A DNA stretch of 64,000 nucleotides. Origin: Xanthomonas campestris pv. phormiicola. Lineage in GTDB: Bacteria; Pseudomonadota; Gammaproteobacteria; Xanthomonadales; Xanthomonadaceae. Shown here piece by piece: positions 55,904 to 64,000 of the stretch (position 1 is its first letter; every line of letters begins with the position of its first letter). The translations under genes and the position numbers were made by a program. The stretch spans positions 5,035,001 to 5,099,000 of the forward strand of contig CP102593.1 of assembly GCA_025666215.1 (NCBI GenBank). The letters run 5' to 3'. The notes beneath the pieces are model-generated. The model did not search any database and was not told where the DNA came from. It worked only from the letters and a program-made list of their open reading frames with translations.

Positions 55904-56488
55904 CTACACTGCGAGTGCCGCCACAGTAACCAAAACACCAGAATTGGAAACGTCCTTTGCAGCGCATGCCGCGCTTAGAAGACGACGTGCATTTCGGCGC
56001 TGCGCCCGATCGCACCGGGCCGGTAGCTGCCGGCGATGCGCATCGCCATTGCGCTGGGCCTGCAACGCGGCCGCATAGCGGGCCAGCCCGCGGCCGATGT
56101 CCGCATGCGGCGACGCCGGCAGCGGCGCGAGCGCGGCTTGCACCCACCCGCGCGCGAAGGCGTGGATACCTTGCACCGTGCGCCGGCCACGGGCGGAAAG
56201 CCGCAGTTGTTTGACGCGGCCGTCTTCGGCGCTGGCGCGCGCGCGCAATTCGCCTGCCGCGATCAGCTTGCGCAGCATGCGGCTGACACTGGATTTTTCC
56301 AGTTGCAGGCAGTCGGCCAGTTGCGACGCGCCGACCGCTTCGCGCGCGCCGATCTCCAGCAGCGCATGCACCACCGACGGCGGACAGTCGGTCGCGGCGA
56401 GGGTGTCGTGCAGGAAACCGAGTTCGCGCACCAGCTGCCGCGCGGCGGCGCGGATCTGCTCGACGACCATGGGATCCACCGCTGACAT
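55904..56488 (-). CDS. MarR family regulator, remnant of a MarR-GNAT fusion
   Basis: A 194-residue frame whose first 140 residues are a complete MarR winged-helix domain (VVHALLEIGAREAVGASQLAD, ASQLADCLQLEKSSVSRMLRKLI, the wing RASAEDGRVKQLRLSARG). The last about 50 residues are out-of-frame junk (RRQLPARCDRAQRRN). In the next frame, 55975-56043, the start of a GNAT domain is readable (IAGSYRPGAIGRSAEMH) and then stops, as in bifunctional MarR/GNAT proteins. So this was probably a fusion that lost its acetyltransferase. ATG 56488 has GGAG eight bases before. DNA binding may still work. Confidence 0.75.
   Translation of the reverse strand: MSAVDPMVVEQIRAAARQLVRELGFLHDTLAATDCPPSVVHALLEIGAREAVGASQLADCLQLEKSSVSRMLRKLIAAGELRARASAEDGRVKQLRLSARGRRTVQGIHAFARGWVQAALAPLPASPHADIGRGLARYAAALQAQRNGDAHRRQLPARCDRAQRRNARRLLSAACAAKDVSNSGVLVTVAALAV
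55975..56043 (-). pseudogene. Truncated GNAT domain start, frameshifted
   Basis: The 22-codon reading frame MRIAGSYRPGAIGRSAEMH... then TAA matches the beginning of the GNAT part of MarR-GNAT fusion proteins (YRPGxIGRVxELH). It is offset by one frame from the MarR gene and followed by no further acetyltransferase sequence, so the domain was lost by a frameshift and deletion. Confidence 0.6.
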
Positions 56489-56634
56489 GGCCGGCTCCGG
56501 GAATTTCGCTGCTTCATACAACTGCTTTTCCAGGCGCGGGTCGATGGTGCGCCCACGACCGGATTGCCGCGGCCGTGCGCCGCACGCGGTCAGCTTGCGC
56601 GCGCGCCACATCTGCCCGGGCAGCGGCTACGCCA

Positions 56635-57537
56635 CTACGCCGCGAACGGCGCAGGCCCCAGGGCCTGCGCCAGGTGATCGAGGAACGAGGCGATGCGCGC
56701 CGAGACCGCGGTATTGCGGTAGTACACGCCGTGGATCGGTTGGCGCACGTCCAGCGTGCACTTCGGCAGGACCTGGACCAGGCGGCCGTCGCGGCGGTCG
56801 GCGATGGTCATGAAGTCCGACAGGCAGACGATGCCGTCGCCGGCCAATGCCAGCTGGCGCAGGGTCTCGCCGCTGGAACAGGCGATCGCCGGGCGGATGT
56901 GCAGCGCAGCGCCATCGCTGCCGCGCAGCGGCCATTCGTTGAGCGACTCCGGCTGGGTGAACCCGAGCAGATCGTGGCGGGCCAGCGCGTCCACGCGGCG
57001 CGGCACGCCGCGTCTGGCCAGATAGTCGGGACTGGCCAGCACGCGCAGCCTGCTGCTGCCGAGCGCGCGCGCATGCAGGCTGGAATCGCGCAGCGCGCCG
57101 ATGCGGATCGCCAGGTCGGTGCGGCGTTCGAGCAGGTCGATGATGCCGTCGTTGCTGGTCAGCTCCAGCTCCACATCCGGATAGCGTGCGCGGTAGCCGG
57201 CCACGTGCGGCACGATCGCATGCAGCATGAACGGCGTGGCCGCGTCCACGCGCAGGCGCCCGGCCGGGTGCTGGCGGCGCGCGACCATCTGCTCTTCGGC
57301 CTGCTCCACCGCGGCCACGATCTCGCGCGCGCGCTGCAGGAAGGCCTGGCCTTCCTCGGTCAGCGCCAGGCGCCGGGTGGTCCGCCGCAACAGCGTGGTC
57401 TGCAGCTTCTCCTCCAGCCGCGCCAGCGCGCGGCTGACCCCGGACGCGGTCTGTCCGAGCGCGTCGGCGGCCGCGCTGATCGAGTGCGTATCGACCACGG
57501 CGATGAAGGCCTGCAGTTCGTCCAGCGTCGTCTTCAT
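56635..57537 (-). CDS. LysR family transcriptional regulator
   Basis: A 300-residue regulator: N-terminal winged helix (ELQAFIAVVDTHSISAAADALGQTASGVSRALARLEEKLQT, split for length) and a C-terminal co-inducer domain. It is divergent from an aldo/keto reductase gene at 57840, the classic LysR arrangement, so that gene is the likely target. Confidence 0.92.
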   Translation of the reverse strand: MKTTLDELQAFIAVVDTHSISAAADALGQTASGVSRALARLEEKLQTTLLRRTTRRLALTEEGQAFLQRAREIVAAVEQAEEQMVARRQHPAGRLRVDAATPFMLHAIVPHVAGYRARYPDVELELTSNDGIIDLLERRTDLAIRIGALRDSSLHARALGSSRLRVLASPDYLARRGVPRRVDALARHDLLGFTQPESLNEWPLRGSDGAALHIRPAIACSSGETLRQLALAGDGIVCLSDFMTIADRRDGRLVQVLPKCTLDVRQPIHGVYYRNTAVSARIASFLDHLAQALGPAPFAA

Positions 57538-57839
57538 GGCAGGGCGGATGGCGGAATCGGGAGTCGATTATTGACCAGAACGCAAAAGTGATTGGTCTGG
57601 CGACGGGTTTTTCCGGGCCGGGGACAGGTCCAGACTGCGCTCCTGCTTCCTTCTCCCGGATGCCGTCATGCTCCCGCTCCCGTCTTTTGGCCCCGCATGC
57701 CGGTGAGCGTCCTCCTCGGCCGCACCGCTCCGATCGGCAAGCACGGCGCGGTGCGCGCCGCGGCGACGCCGGCGTGACCGCGCCGCGCGCAGACTGAAAT
57801 CCAGCGTTCTTTCCCATCTTCCTCGCAAGGAGTCACCGC
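57538..57839. promoter_or_regulatory. Divergent lysR-akr promoter region with GACCA/TGGTC repeat
   Basis: About 300 bases between the divergent lysR and aldo/keto reductase starts. An inverted repeat GACCA-N15-TGGTC (57573-57597) lies 36 bases from the lysR start and fits a LysR-type operator, where autorepression and activation of the divergent gene are common. AAGGAG precedes the reductase ATG. The remainder holds nothing I can name. Confidence 0.5.
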
Positions 57840-58643
57840 ATGAGCATTCCCGCTTTCGGCCTGGGTACGTTCCGGCTCAAGGACCAGGTCGTCGTCGACT
57901 CGGTCCGCAACGCGCTCGAACTCGGCTACCGCGCCATCGACACCGCGCAGATCTACGGCAACGAAGCCGAGGTCGGCCAGGCCATCGCCGCCTCCGGCGT
58001 GCCGCGCGCAGACCTGTTCGTCACCACCAAGGTGTGGACCGACAACCTGGCCGCCGACACGCTGCTGCCGAGCCTGCGGCAGAGCCTGGACAAGCTGCGC
58101 AGCGACCACGTGGACCTGACCCTGGTGCATTGGCCCTCGCCGCGCGATGCGGTGTCGATGGCCGAGTCTCTGCACGCATTGGCCGACGCCAAGCAGCAAG
58201 GCCTCACCCGGCAGATCGGCCTGTCCAACTTCACCATCGCCCTGACCAGGCAGGCGATCGCGATCCTCGGCGCCGAGGCGATCGCCACCCAGCAGATCGA
58301 AGTGCATCCCTACCTGCAGAACCGCAAGCTGATCGGCTTCCTGCGCGAACAGGGCATCCATGTCACCTCGTACATGACCCTGGCCTACGGCAAGGTGCTG
58401 CAGGATCCGGTGATCGCCGCGATCGCCGCGCGCCACGACGCCACGCCGGCGCAGGTGGCGTTGGCCTGGGCGCTGCAGCAGGGCTATGCGGTGATTCCGT
58501 CCTCGACCAGGCGCGAGAACCTGGCCAGCAACCTGCTCGCGCAGTCGCTGCGCCTGGATGACGAGGACATGGCCCAGATCGCCACGCTGGACCGCGGCGA
58601 GCGGCTGGCGAACCCGGCCGGCATCGCGCCGGACTGGGACTGA
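57840..58643 (+). CDS. Aldo/keto reductase (DkgA/DkgB-type 2,5-diketo-D-gluconate reductase)
   Basis: A 267-residue NADPH-dependent reductase. Motifs: GLGTFRL at the start, DTAQIYGNE (Asp, Tyr), TTKVW (Lys), LVHWP (His), and the C-terminal [14 protein letters not shown] that binds the nucleotide phosphate. Close to DkgB, which reduces diketogluconate and methylglyoxal-type carbonyls. Likely regulated by the divergent LysR. Confidence 0.92.
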   Translation: MSIPAFGLGTFRLKDQVVVDSVRNALELGYRAIDTAQIYGNEAEVGQAIAASGVPRADLFVTTKVWTDNLAADTLLPSLRQSLDKLRSDHVDLTLVHWPSPRDAVSMAESLHALADAKQQGLTRQIGLSNFTIALTRQAIAILGAEAIATQQIEVHPYLQNRKLIGFLREQGIHVTSYMTLAYGKVLQDPVIAAIAARHDATPAQVALAWALQQGYAVIPSSTRRENLASNLLAQSLRLDDEDMAQIATLDRGERLANPAGIAPDWD

Positions 58644-58685
58644 CACCGGGAGCTACCGGCAGCCGGTGTGCCACGTGACGGCCGC

Positions 58686-59573
58686 TCAGCGCGACGGCGG
58701 CGTGTCGGACGTGCGTTCCTTGGCCTCGATGCGGCCCTGGAACTCCTTCGAGCCCTGCCCGGGCGATGTCGCCGCGTCGCCCTGGGTGCTCTTGAGTTGC
58801 TGCTTGCGCCGTTCGACCACGTTCTTGGCCAGCGCCACGCGGCGCCCGACCACCATCTCGGTGAGCCAGTCGATCAGGTAGCGGGTGTATTCGAGCTGGT
58901 GTTCCTTGCGGGTCAGCGCATGGTCGGCGCCCTTGATCACCCGCGAGGTCAGCGAACGCGTATTGGAGAACGCGGCAGCGTAGTTCTTCAGCACCTGCCC
59001 CGGCACGATCGTGTCCTGCTCGGCCTCGACCAGCAACACGTCGCCGCGAAAGCGCTGGCACGCCGCCAGCGCGACATTGTCGTCCGGCGCGACGGCGCGG
59101 TGCCGATACGGCATCAGGTCCGGATCCCGGTTCAGCGCCACCTTCGGACCATCCCAGTGCGCGTCCTTGTACAGCGCCGGCGAACGCAGCGCCAGCCATT
59201 CCACCGGCCGCTCCAGGGTCAGCAGCGAGGCCAGGTAGCCGCCATAGCTCAGGCCGACCACCGCGATCGATTCGGGATCCACTTGCGGCGAATCCACCAG
59301 CCGGTCGTACGCCGCCTTGATGTCGTCCAGATTCTGCGCACGCGTCACCGTCTCGCGCATCGACGCCAGGCCTTCGTGGCCGCGCAGGTCGAAGGTCAGG
59401 CACACGCAGCCCAGGCCGACCGCTTCGCGCGCGCGCACCAGGTTGTGATGCTGGTTGCCGCCCCAGCCATGCACGAACAGCACGCCTGGCATGCCATTGG
59501 TGGGCGTCAGCAGGGTGCCGCTCAAGGCGTCGCCGTCCACGGCGATCTCGATGCTGGAGAGCTTGGTTTCCAT
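58686..59573 (-). CDS. Alpha/beta hydrolase (dienelactone hydrolase-like)
   Basis: A 295-residue hydrolase with [11 protein letters not shown], the nucleophile Ser in GLSYGGYL, Asp in EQDTIVPG and His in GADHAL, followed by a charged C-terminal tail (about 245-295, [17 protein letters not shown]) not part of the fold. It starts two bases after the DUF3182 gene ends, so the pair forms an operon. Confidence 0.85.
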   Translation of the reverse strand: METKLSSIEIAVDGDALSGTLLTPTNGMPGVLFVHGWGGNQHHNLVRAREAVGLGCVCLTFDLRGHEGLASMRETVTRAQNLDDIKAAYDRLVDSPQVDPESIAVVGLSYGGYLASLLTLERPVEWLALRSPALYKDAHWDGPKVALNRDPDLMPYRHRAVAPDDNVALAACQRFRGDVLLVEAEQDTIVPGQVLKNYAAAFSNTRSLTSRVIKGADHALTRKEHQLEYTRYLIDWLTEMVVGRRVALAKNVVERRKQQLKSTQGDAATSPGQGSKEFQGRIEAKERTSDTPPSR

Positions 59574-59575
59574 CG

Positions 59576-60667
59576 TCAGTCCGCAACGCTCACATAACGG
59601 TATTTGGTCAGGCGGCCCACGCGCGGATCCTCGCCCATGTAATAGACCTCGGCGCCCGCGGGCAGCGCCGGCGCGCCGTAGCGTTCGACGGTGGCCGCGA
59701 CCACCGCGTGCAATGCCGGATCGCGCTGGAAGGCATCGACCGCGGCCAATTCCGCCGGCGTGGCGCCGCCGACGCGCCAGGACTGCTCGAGTACGCCGCT
59801 CATGCGCGTGCCGTCCTGGGCGATGCCGTCGATCACGTCGTAGTTGCGGCGCGATGCGTAGAAACCGGGATAGGCCTGGGCGATGCAGCGATCGTAATGG
59901 CGCGCCTTCAGCACCGCCTCGCGCTGCGGCGGCGGCAATGCGCGTTCCAGCAGCGCGTCCAGCGTGCCGCGGATCACGAACAGTTGCGAGCCGCCGTAGG
60001 TTTCGCGGCCGGCAGCGTCGTCGGTGGCCGATTGCGTGCCGTAGTAGGCGATGGTCATGCCGGCGCAGGCCACCTCGCCGACGCTGAAGGTGGTGGAGCG
60101 GTCCAGTTGCCGTTCCAGCACCACGCCCTGCTGCGCCAGATCCGCCGCGGTCACCGCCTCCAGCGCGGTATCCAAGGCCTGCGCGTCGTGCAGCAGCAGC
60201 TGGCCATGCCCGCCGATGCCGTTGGGCAGCTTCAATCGCACCTGTCCGCCGATGCACAGGCGCGCATACGCCACGCGCGCGTCGGCGGCCGCGAACGCGG
60301 TGTAGCCAGGCACCGTCGCCTCGGCCAGGGTGGCGCCGAGCGCATGCTGCCAGCCCGTCGGCGCGGCCGCGTCGGGACCGACCACCGCATGGCTGATCGC
60401 CTTGGTGGCGACGAACGCATGCGGCACCACTCCGCCGAGCAGGCCGGCGGCATCGCGCACGCCCAGTTGCAGCGCCTGCGTGGCGGTCAGGGTGTCGTCG
60501 GGTACGTAGAAACCGCTGCCGTCGATGGCGGCGTCCTGCACTGGCAGGCGCATCAGCCGCGCCACTTCAGCCGCGATCCAGGCATGCGTGGCGACTTCGT
60601 GCCCACCGGGCGGATGCCTGCGGACACTGCAGCGGCGGACGTGGTCGTGTGCGGCAGACGGCGGCAT
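59576..60667 (-). CDS. DUF3182 family protein
   Basis: A 363-residue protein with a [22 protein letters not shown] start and a core reading [18 protein letters not shown], which suggests an ATP-grasp-like fold of the DUF3182 family. The later [16 protein letters not shown] and [13 protein letters not shown] blocks fit the same family. No reaction is established. It is followed by an alpha/beta hydrolase gene two bases downstream. Confidence 0.75.
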   Translation of the reverse strand: MPPSAAHDHVRRCSVRRHPPGGHEVATHAWIAAEVARLMRLPVQDAAIDGSGFYVPDDTLTATQALQLGVRDAAGLLGGVVPHAFVATKAISHAVVGPDAAAPTGWQHALGATLAEATVPGYTAFAAADARVAYARLCIGGQVRLKLPNGIGGHGQLLLHDAQALDTALEAVTAADLAQQGVVLERQLDRSTTFSVGEVACAGMTIAYYGTQSATDDAAGRETYGGSQLFVIRGTLDALLERALPPPQREAVLKARHYDRCIAQAYPGFYASRRNYDVIDGIAQDGTRMSGVLEQSWRVGGATPAELAAVDAFQRDPALHAVVAATVERYGAPALPAGAEVYYMGEDPRVGRLTKYRYVSVAD

Positions 60668-60698
60668 GCGCGGCACTCCACTCGAGAAGGACAGGAGG

Positions 60699-60932
60699 TC
60701 AAGCACGGGCGTACCACAGCAGCAGGCCCAATCCCACGCCGAGCGACAACACCGCAGGGAGCAGCCAGCGCGGTACCGCGGCGCGCAATTGCCGCCCCCA
60801 GGCGCGCGCTTCCGAGGTGCCTGGGGCATCGTCGTCCGCGAGCGGAGCATCAGGCTTCGCTGTCGCCCGCGAAGACGAATGACGGTGGGGATCGGCCATG
60901 GCCCCAGGCTGTCGGGGACGGCGTTGCGTCAT
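60699..60932 (-). CDS. Tiny single-helix membrane protein
   Basis: A 77-residue protein (or 66 if it starts at ATG 60899, which begins MADPHRHSS): hydrophilic Ser/Arg/Asp-rich start, then one membrane helix at the C-terminus (WLLPAVLSLGVGLGLLLWY). It lies 31 bases upstream of the DUF3182 gene on the same strand and may belong to that operon. No family recognised. Confidence 0.5.
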   Translation of the reverse strand: MTQRRPRQPGAMADPHRHSSSRATAKPDAPLADDDAPGTSEARAWGRQLRAAVPRWLLPAVLSLGVGLGLLLWYARA

Positions 60933-61070
60933 GGTGAACGCTGCGTGCCGAGCGCGTTAGCAAGACATCGGGATGTCGAAGATGCAGCTACGGCTGCTCT
61001 GCATTGCGAGTCCCCGCTCCTGACGCGCAGCGGGCAACGCTGTCCGCGCCACGCCAATGCGTCGAGGTGC

Positions 61071-61490
61071 TCAGGCGGACGACAACGGCGCAGCGACCCG
61101 CGCATCGATCCGGTGCTTGCCGGCCAGCGCCTGCATGCCCTGCAGCGTGGCCTGGATCGCGCTGGCGTAGCCGCTGCGCCACAGTTCGGCGCGCGACTGG
61201 CGCGAGGACGCCTCGGCCAGCGCCAGGGCGAAGGCCTGCACGCGCGGGTCGGCCAGCGTGGCACGGTCCAGGAACGGCTGTTCCAATGCGATCACGTCCA
61301 CCGGCGCCAGCCAGGCGTCGGCGACCAGCTCGGCCACGCCGACCCGATGCGACAACTGATGCAGCGCACTCAGGGTTTCGTGCAGCATCTCCAGATACGC
61401 CCACTGCCACAGCGCCGCCTTGCGCTGCGGATCGGCCTGGTCCAGCGCGGACAAGGCAGCGTCGACACGGTCGATGCGTAAATCGTTCAT
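61071..61490 (-). CDS. Hypothetical helical protein
   Basis: A 139-residue cytoplasmic protein, predicted mostly helical (LSALDQADPQRKAALWQWAYL; VQAFALALAEASSRQSRAEL). No signal peptide, metal motif or known domain visible. ATG 61490 lies eight bases after GGAGCGCAGG-type purine-rich sequence. Confidence 0.6.
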   Translation of the reverse strand: MNDLRIDRVDAALSALDQADPQRKAALWQWAYLEMLHETLSALHQLSHRVGVAELVADAWLAPVDVIALEQPFLDRATLADPRVQAFALALAEASSRQSRAELWRSGYASAIQATLQGMQALAGKHRIDARVAAPLSSA

Positions 61491-61937
61491 TCGCCTGCGC
61501 TCCACGTCGCGCAATCTGATCGCTGCATTCTGCGCGCAAATGGTGAGCAGGTTGTGAGCCGGACCCTGTTCCGGCAGTGGAACGGTGCGGGCCATGGCTC
61601 GACCCGTCCTCGTGCAACCTGTGCCGCACGCAACCGCCCTCGCTTCCGCATACGATCGCGACACAACGCAGCCCGTTCGCACGATGCCGTGGCGATGGCC
61701 GCGCCGTGCAGCGCGCGCCTCTGCCAAGCAGCGCAAAGTCGGCGTGGATCGGCTGTTCTATACTGGCAGGCATCGAGCGCCGCGCGCGCGTTTCCGCTCC
61801 CAGTCCCACGCCCTCCATGACGCCACCCTGACACCCGCGCCTTCGCACCGTCCCGCTACGGGACGTCCGGGTTTTTGTGGCTTTCCCTGTCATGGAGCGC
61901 CGCCCTGCAACGGGCGCGGCGCCAGGAGCGTGTTCTC
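61491..61937. promoter_or_regulatory. Divergent region and leader hairpin upstream of SulP gene
   Basis: About 450 bases between divergent genes. A perfect hairpin GTCCCG-CTA-CGGGAC (61850-61864) followed by GTCCGGGTTTTTG lies 74 bases before the SulP start and looks like a leader terminator. No other feature is recognised. Confidence 0.45.
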
Positions 61938-63560
61938 GTGAATCTCTATCCCCCGCTGCGCCAGCAATGGTTCGGCAACCTCCGTAGCGACGTGCTCGCC
62001 GGTCTGGTCGTGGCGCTGGCGCTGATCCCCGAAGCCATCGCCTTCTCCGTCATCGCCGGGGTCGACCCCAAGGTCGGGCTGTACGCTTCGTTCTGCATCT
62101 GCGTGGTGATCGCCTTCGTCGGCGGCCGGCCGGGCATGATCTCCGCCGCCACCGGCGCGATGGCGCTGCTGATGGTCGGCCTGGTCAAGGACCACGGCCT
62201 GCAGTATCTGCTCGCGGCGACGTTGCTGACCGGCGTGCTGCAGATCGGCGCCGGCCTGCTCAAGCTCGGCGCGCTGATGCGCTTCGTGTCGCGCTCGGTG
62301 ATCACCGGTTTCGTCAACGCCTTGGCGATCCTGATCTTCATGGCGCAGCTGCCGGAACTGATCGGGGTGCCGGCGCTGGTCTACCCACTGGTGGCGCTGG
62401 GCCTGCTGGTGATCTACGGCCTGCCGTGGCTGTCGCAGCGCAGTTTCGCCGGGCTGGGCCTGTGGCTGCTGGTGCTCGGCGCCGCGCTGACCGCCGGCAG
62501 CCTCGATGCGCGTGCGCTGTATGCGGTGGCGGCGGTCGGTGCCGCGGCCCTGCTGCTTGGCCATCGCTGGACGCGCACGCTGGCGCTGCCGCCGCCGCTG
62601 GTGGCGATCGTGCTGCTGACCGGCATGGCGCTGTACTTCGGCATCGCCGTGCCCACCGTCGGCGACAAGGGCCAGTTGCCCGACAGCCTGCCGACATTCC
62701 TGCTGCCGGACGTGCCATGGACGCTGGAGACGCTGAAGATCGTGTTCCCGGTGTCGGCGACGCTGGCGGTGGTCGGCCTGCTCGAATCGATGATGACCGC
62801 GCAGATCGTCGACGACATGACCGACACGCCCAGCGGCAAGAACCGCGAATGCATCGGCCAGGGCGCCGCCAACATCGCCAGCGGACTGATCGGCGGCATG
62901 GCCGGTTGCGCGATGATCGGGCAGTCGGTGATCAACGTGCAGTCCGGCGGCCGTGGCCGCCTGTCGGCGCTGGTCGCCGGCTGCGCGCTGCTGATGCTGG
63001 TGGTGTTCGCCGGCGCGTGGGTGCGGCAGATCCCGATGGCGGCATTGGTGGCGGTGATGATCATGGTCTCGATCGGCACCTTCAGCTGGCGCTCGCTGGC
63101 GCAGCTGCGCACGCATCCGAAGAGCTCCAGTCTGGTGATGCTCGCCACCGTGGTGGTGACCGTGGCCACCCACGACCTGGCGCGCGGCGTGCTGACCGGC
63201 GTGCTGCTGTCGGCGCTGTTCTTCGCGCGCAAGGTCGGGCGCATGCTGGCCATTGCCAAGACCGAGGAGGCCGACGGCAGCCACACCTACCGGATCAGCG
63301 GCCAGTTGTTCTTCGCCTCGGCAGGCAGTTTCGCCTTGGCATTCGACTATGCGCACGCACCGGCGCGGGTCACGCTCGACCTGACGCAAGCGCACCTGTG
63401 GGACGTCAGCGCCATCGGCGCGCTGGACAAGGTGGTGCTGAAGTTCCGCCGCCATGGCGCGCAGGTGCAGGTGCTGGGACTGAACGCCGCCAGCGCCGCC
63501 ATGGTCGAGGACCTGGGCACGCACCATCGCGCCGACGCAGGGCCGGCACCGCTGCATTGA
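61938..63560 (+). CDS. SulP family anion transporter with STAS domain
   Basis: A 540-residue inner-membrane transporter: about 10-12 helices with the SulP signature [30 protein letters not shown], split at Pro-Glu, and [13 protein letters not shown], followed by a C-terminal STAS domain (about 430-530). Moves sulfate, bicarbonate or other anions; which is not decidable. GTG 61938 is chosen because AGGAG lies nine bases before it; a GTG at 61875 in the same frame would add 21 unlikely residues. Confidence 0.9.
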   Translation: MNLYPPLRQQWFGNLRSDVLAGLVVALALIPEAIAFSVIAGVDPKVGLYASFCICVVIAFVGGRPGMISAATGAMALLMVGLVKDHGLQYLLAATLLTGVLQIGAGLLKLGALMRFVSRSVITGFVNALAILIFMAQLPELIGVPALVYPLVALGLLVIYGLPWLSQRSFAGLGLWLLVLGAALTAGSLDARALYAVAAVGAAALLLGHRWTRTLALPPPLVAIVLLTGMALYFGIAVPTVGDKGQLPDSLPTFLLPDVPWTLETLKIVFPVSATLAVVGLLESMMTAQIVDDMTDTPSGKNRECIGQGAANIASGLIGGMAGCAMIGQSVINVQSGGRGRLSALVAGCALLMLVVFAGAWVRQIPMAALVAVMIMVSIGTFSWRSLAQLRTHPKSSSLVMLATVVVTVATHDLARGVLTGVLLSALFFARKVGRMLAIAKTEEADGSHTYRISGQLFFASAGSFALAFDYAHAPARVTLDLTQAHLWDVSAIGALDKVVLKFRRHGAQVQVLGLNAASAAMVEDLGTHHRADAGPAPLH

Positions 63561-63755
63561 GCGAAGCCGCAGCGCCGGCGCTGCCATTTACGTGCGCCAC
63601 CAGGTGACGCCATTCCCGCAGGGGGCCGATCCGCTACGCAGCGCGGCGGGCGGCCGCCACCGGCGCGGCGCGCAATGACGCCGCGACCACACCGCTTGGC
63701 TAGCATGCTCCGGCGCAGCCGCCCCGGCTGCCCGCCCCGCCCGCGAGGATCTGCG

Positions 63756-64000
63756 ATGCACCTGGAACACTGGCTACTGCCACCGCACGACTGGGTGCCC
63801 AATCATCCATTCCTGCCGGTCCTGCTTTACCGCCAAGCCGGCGGCGATGGCGATGCCGCAGAGTTTGAACGCCGCTTCGCGGCCCATCGCTGGCCGCCAC
63901 AATGGCGCGATGGCGTCTACGACTACCACCACTACCATTCCACCGCGCACGAGGTCCTGGGCGTCGCTCGCGGCAGCGCGCGCCTGGTCATCGGCGGCCC
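63756..64000 (+). CDS. Cupin protein, YjlB-like, 5' part
   Basis: The first 81 codons are present before the window ends. The start [18 protein letters not shown] and the metal-binding cupin motif [19 protein letters not shown] match the YjlB family of small cupins. Function not established. GAGG precedes ATG 63756 by about eight bases. Confidence 0.75.
   Translation, partial: MHLEHWLLPPHDWVPNHPFLPVLLYRQAGGDGDAAEFERRFAAHRWPPQWRDGVYDYHHYHSTAHEVLGVARGSARLVIGG

Overview
This is a GC-rich chromosomal window (mostly about two thirds G+C) from a gammaproteobacterium. It looks like a Xanthomonadaceae member, most probably Xanthomonas or a close relative. The pointers are two exported DPP4-type S9 peptidases, a DUF885 peptidase, the YadG/YadH-like and NatA/NatB-like ABC pairs, a Tad pilus locus, and typical xanthomonad intergenic repeats (GTCG-stem-TGAAG-stem-CTCC palindromes and GGGAAT-type repeats). 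Assignments come from reading the translations only; no database search was run. I saw no rRNA, tRNA, CRISPR array or transposase.

Layout. 1-7.4 kb: end of a PlsC-like acyltransferase, an exported S9 peptidase, a small CxxC protein coupled to a DUF692/MNIO enzyme (a possible RiPP system), hemB, a small membrane protein and a lipoprotein. 7.4-13.1 kb: an orphan type IV secretion module (VirB5-like and VirB6-like) followed by a decaying tandem array of [VirB6 - DUF4189 - small Cys protein] units, with AT-rich variable segments between nearly identical blocks. 13.2-18.2 kb: exported DUF885 and DPP4-type peptidases flanking a Coa1-like protein. 18.2-25.3 kb: GST, YqhA-like protein, a TonB-domain lipoprotein, a NatAB ABC exporter, a TAP-like hydrolase, and an XRE regulator/membrane protein pair with a palindromic candidate operator. 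25.3-26.5 kb: a gene-poor, lower-GC patch. 26.6-31.6 kb: ferredoxin reductase, YadGH-like ABC exporter, a duplicated fragment of its permease, small exported proteins and an OmpA-family lipoprotein.

32.2-44.2 kb: a tight, mostly translationally coupled Tad/Flp pilus operon: major pilin, TadG-like, lipoprotein, two TadE-like proteins, a second pilin-like protein, CpaB, secretin, FHA-fused CpaF, TadB, TadC and an embedded DUF192 protein. TadZ/CpaE, TadD and a prepilin peptidase are not in the window. 44.2-64 kb: housekeeping and metabolic genes: ketopantoate reductase, TatD, HrpB with an in-frame repeat insertion, RluE-like pseudouridine synthase, an exported methyltransferase, aldo/keto reductases, an MDR oxidoreductase, esterases, MarR (with a broken GNAT remnant) and LysR regulators, DUF3182, a SulP transporter, and a cupin cut by the window edge.

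Most promising for something undescribed: the MNIO/CxxC peptide pair (3344-5041) and the VirB6/DUF4189 tandem array (8524-13122). Smaller curiosities are the HrpB repeat insertion, the broken MarR-GNAT fusion and the REP family whose stems vary in a compensated way.
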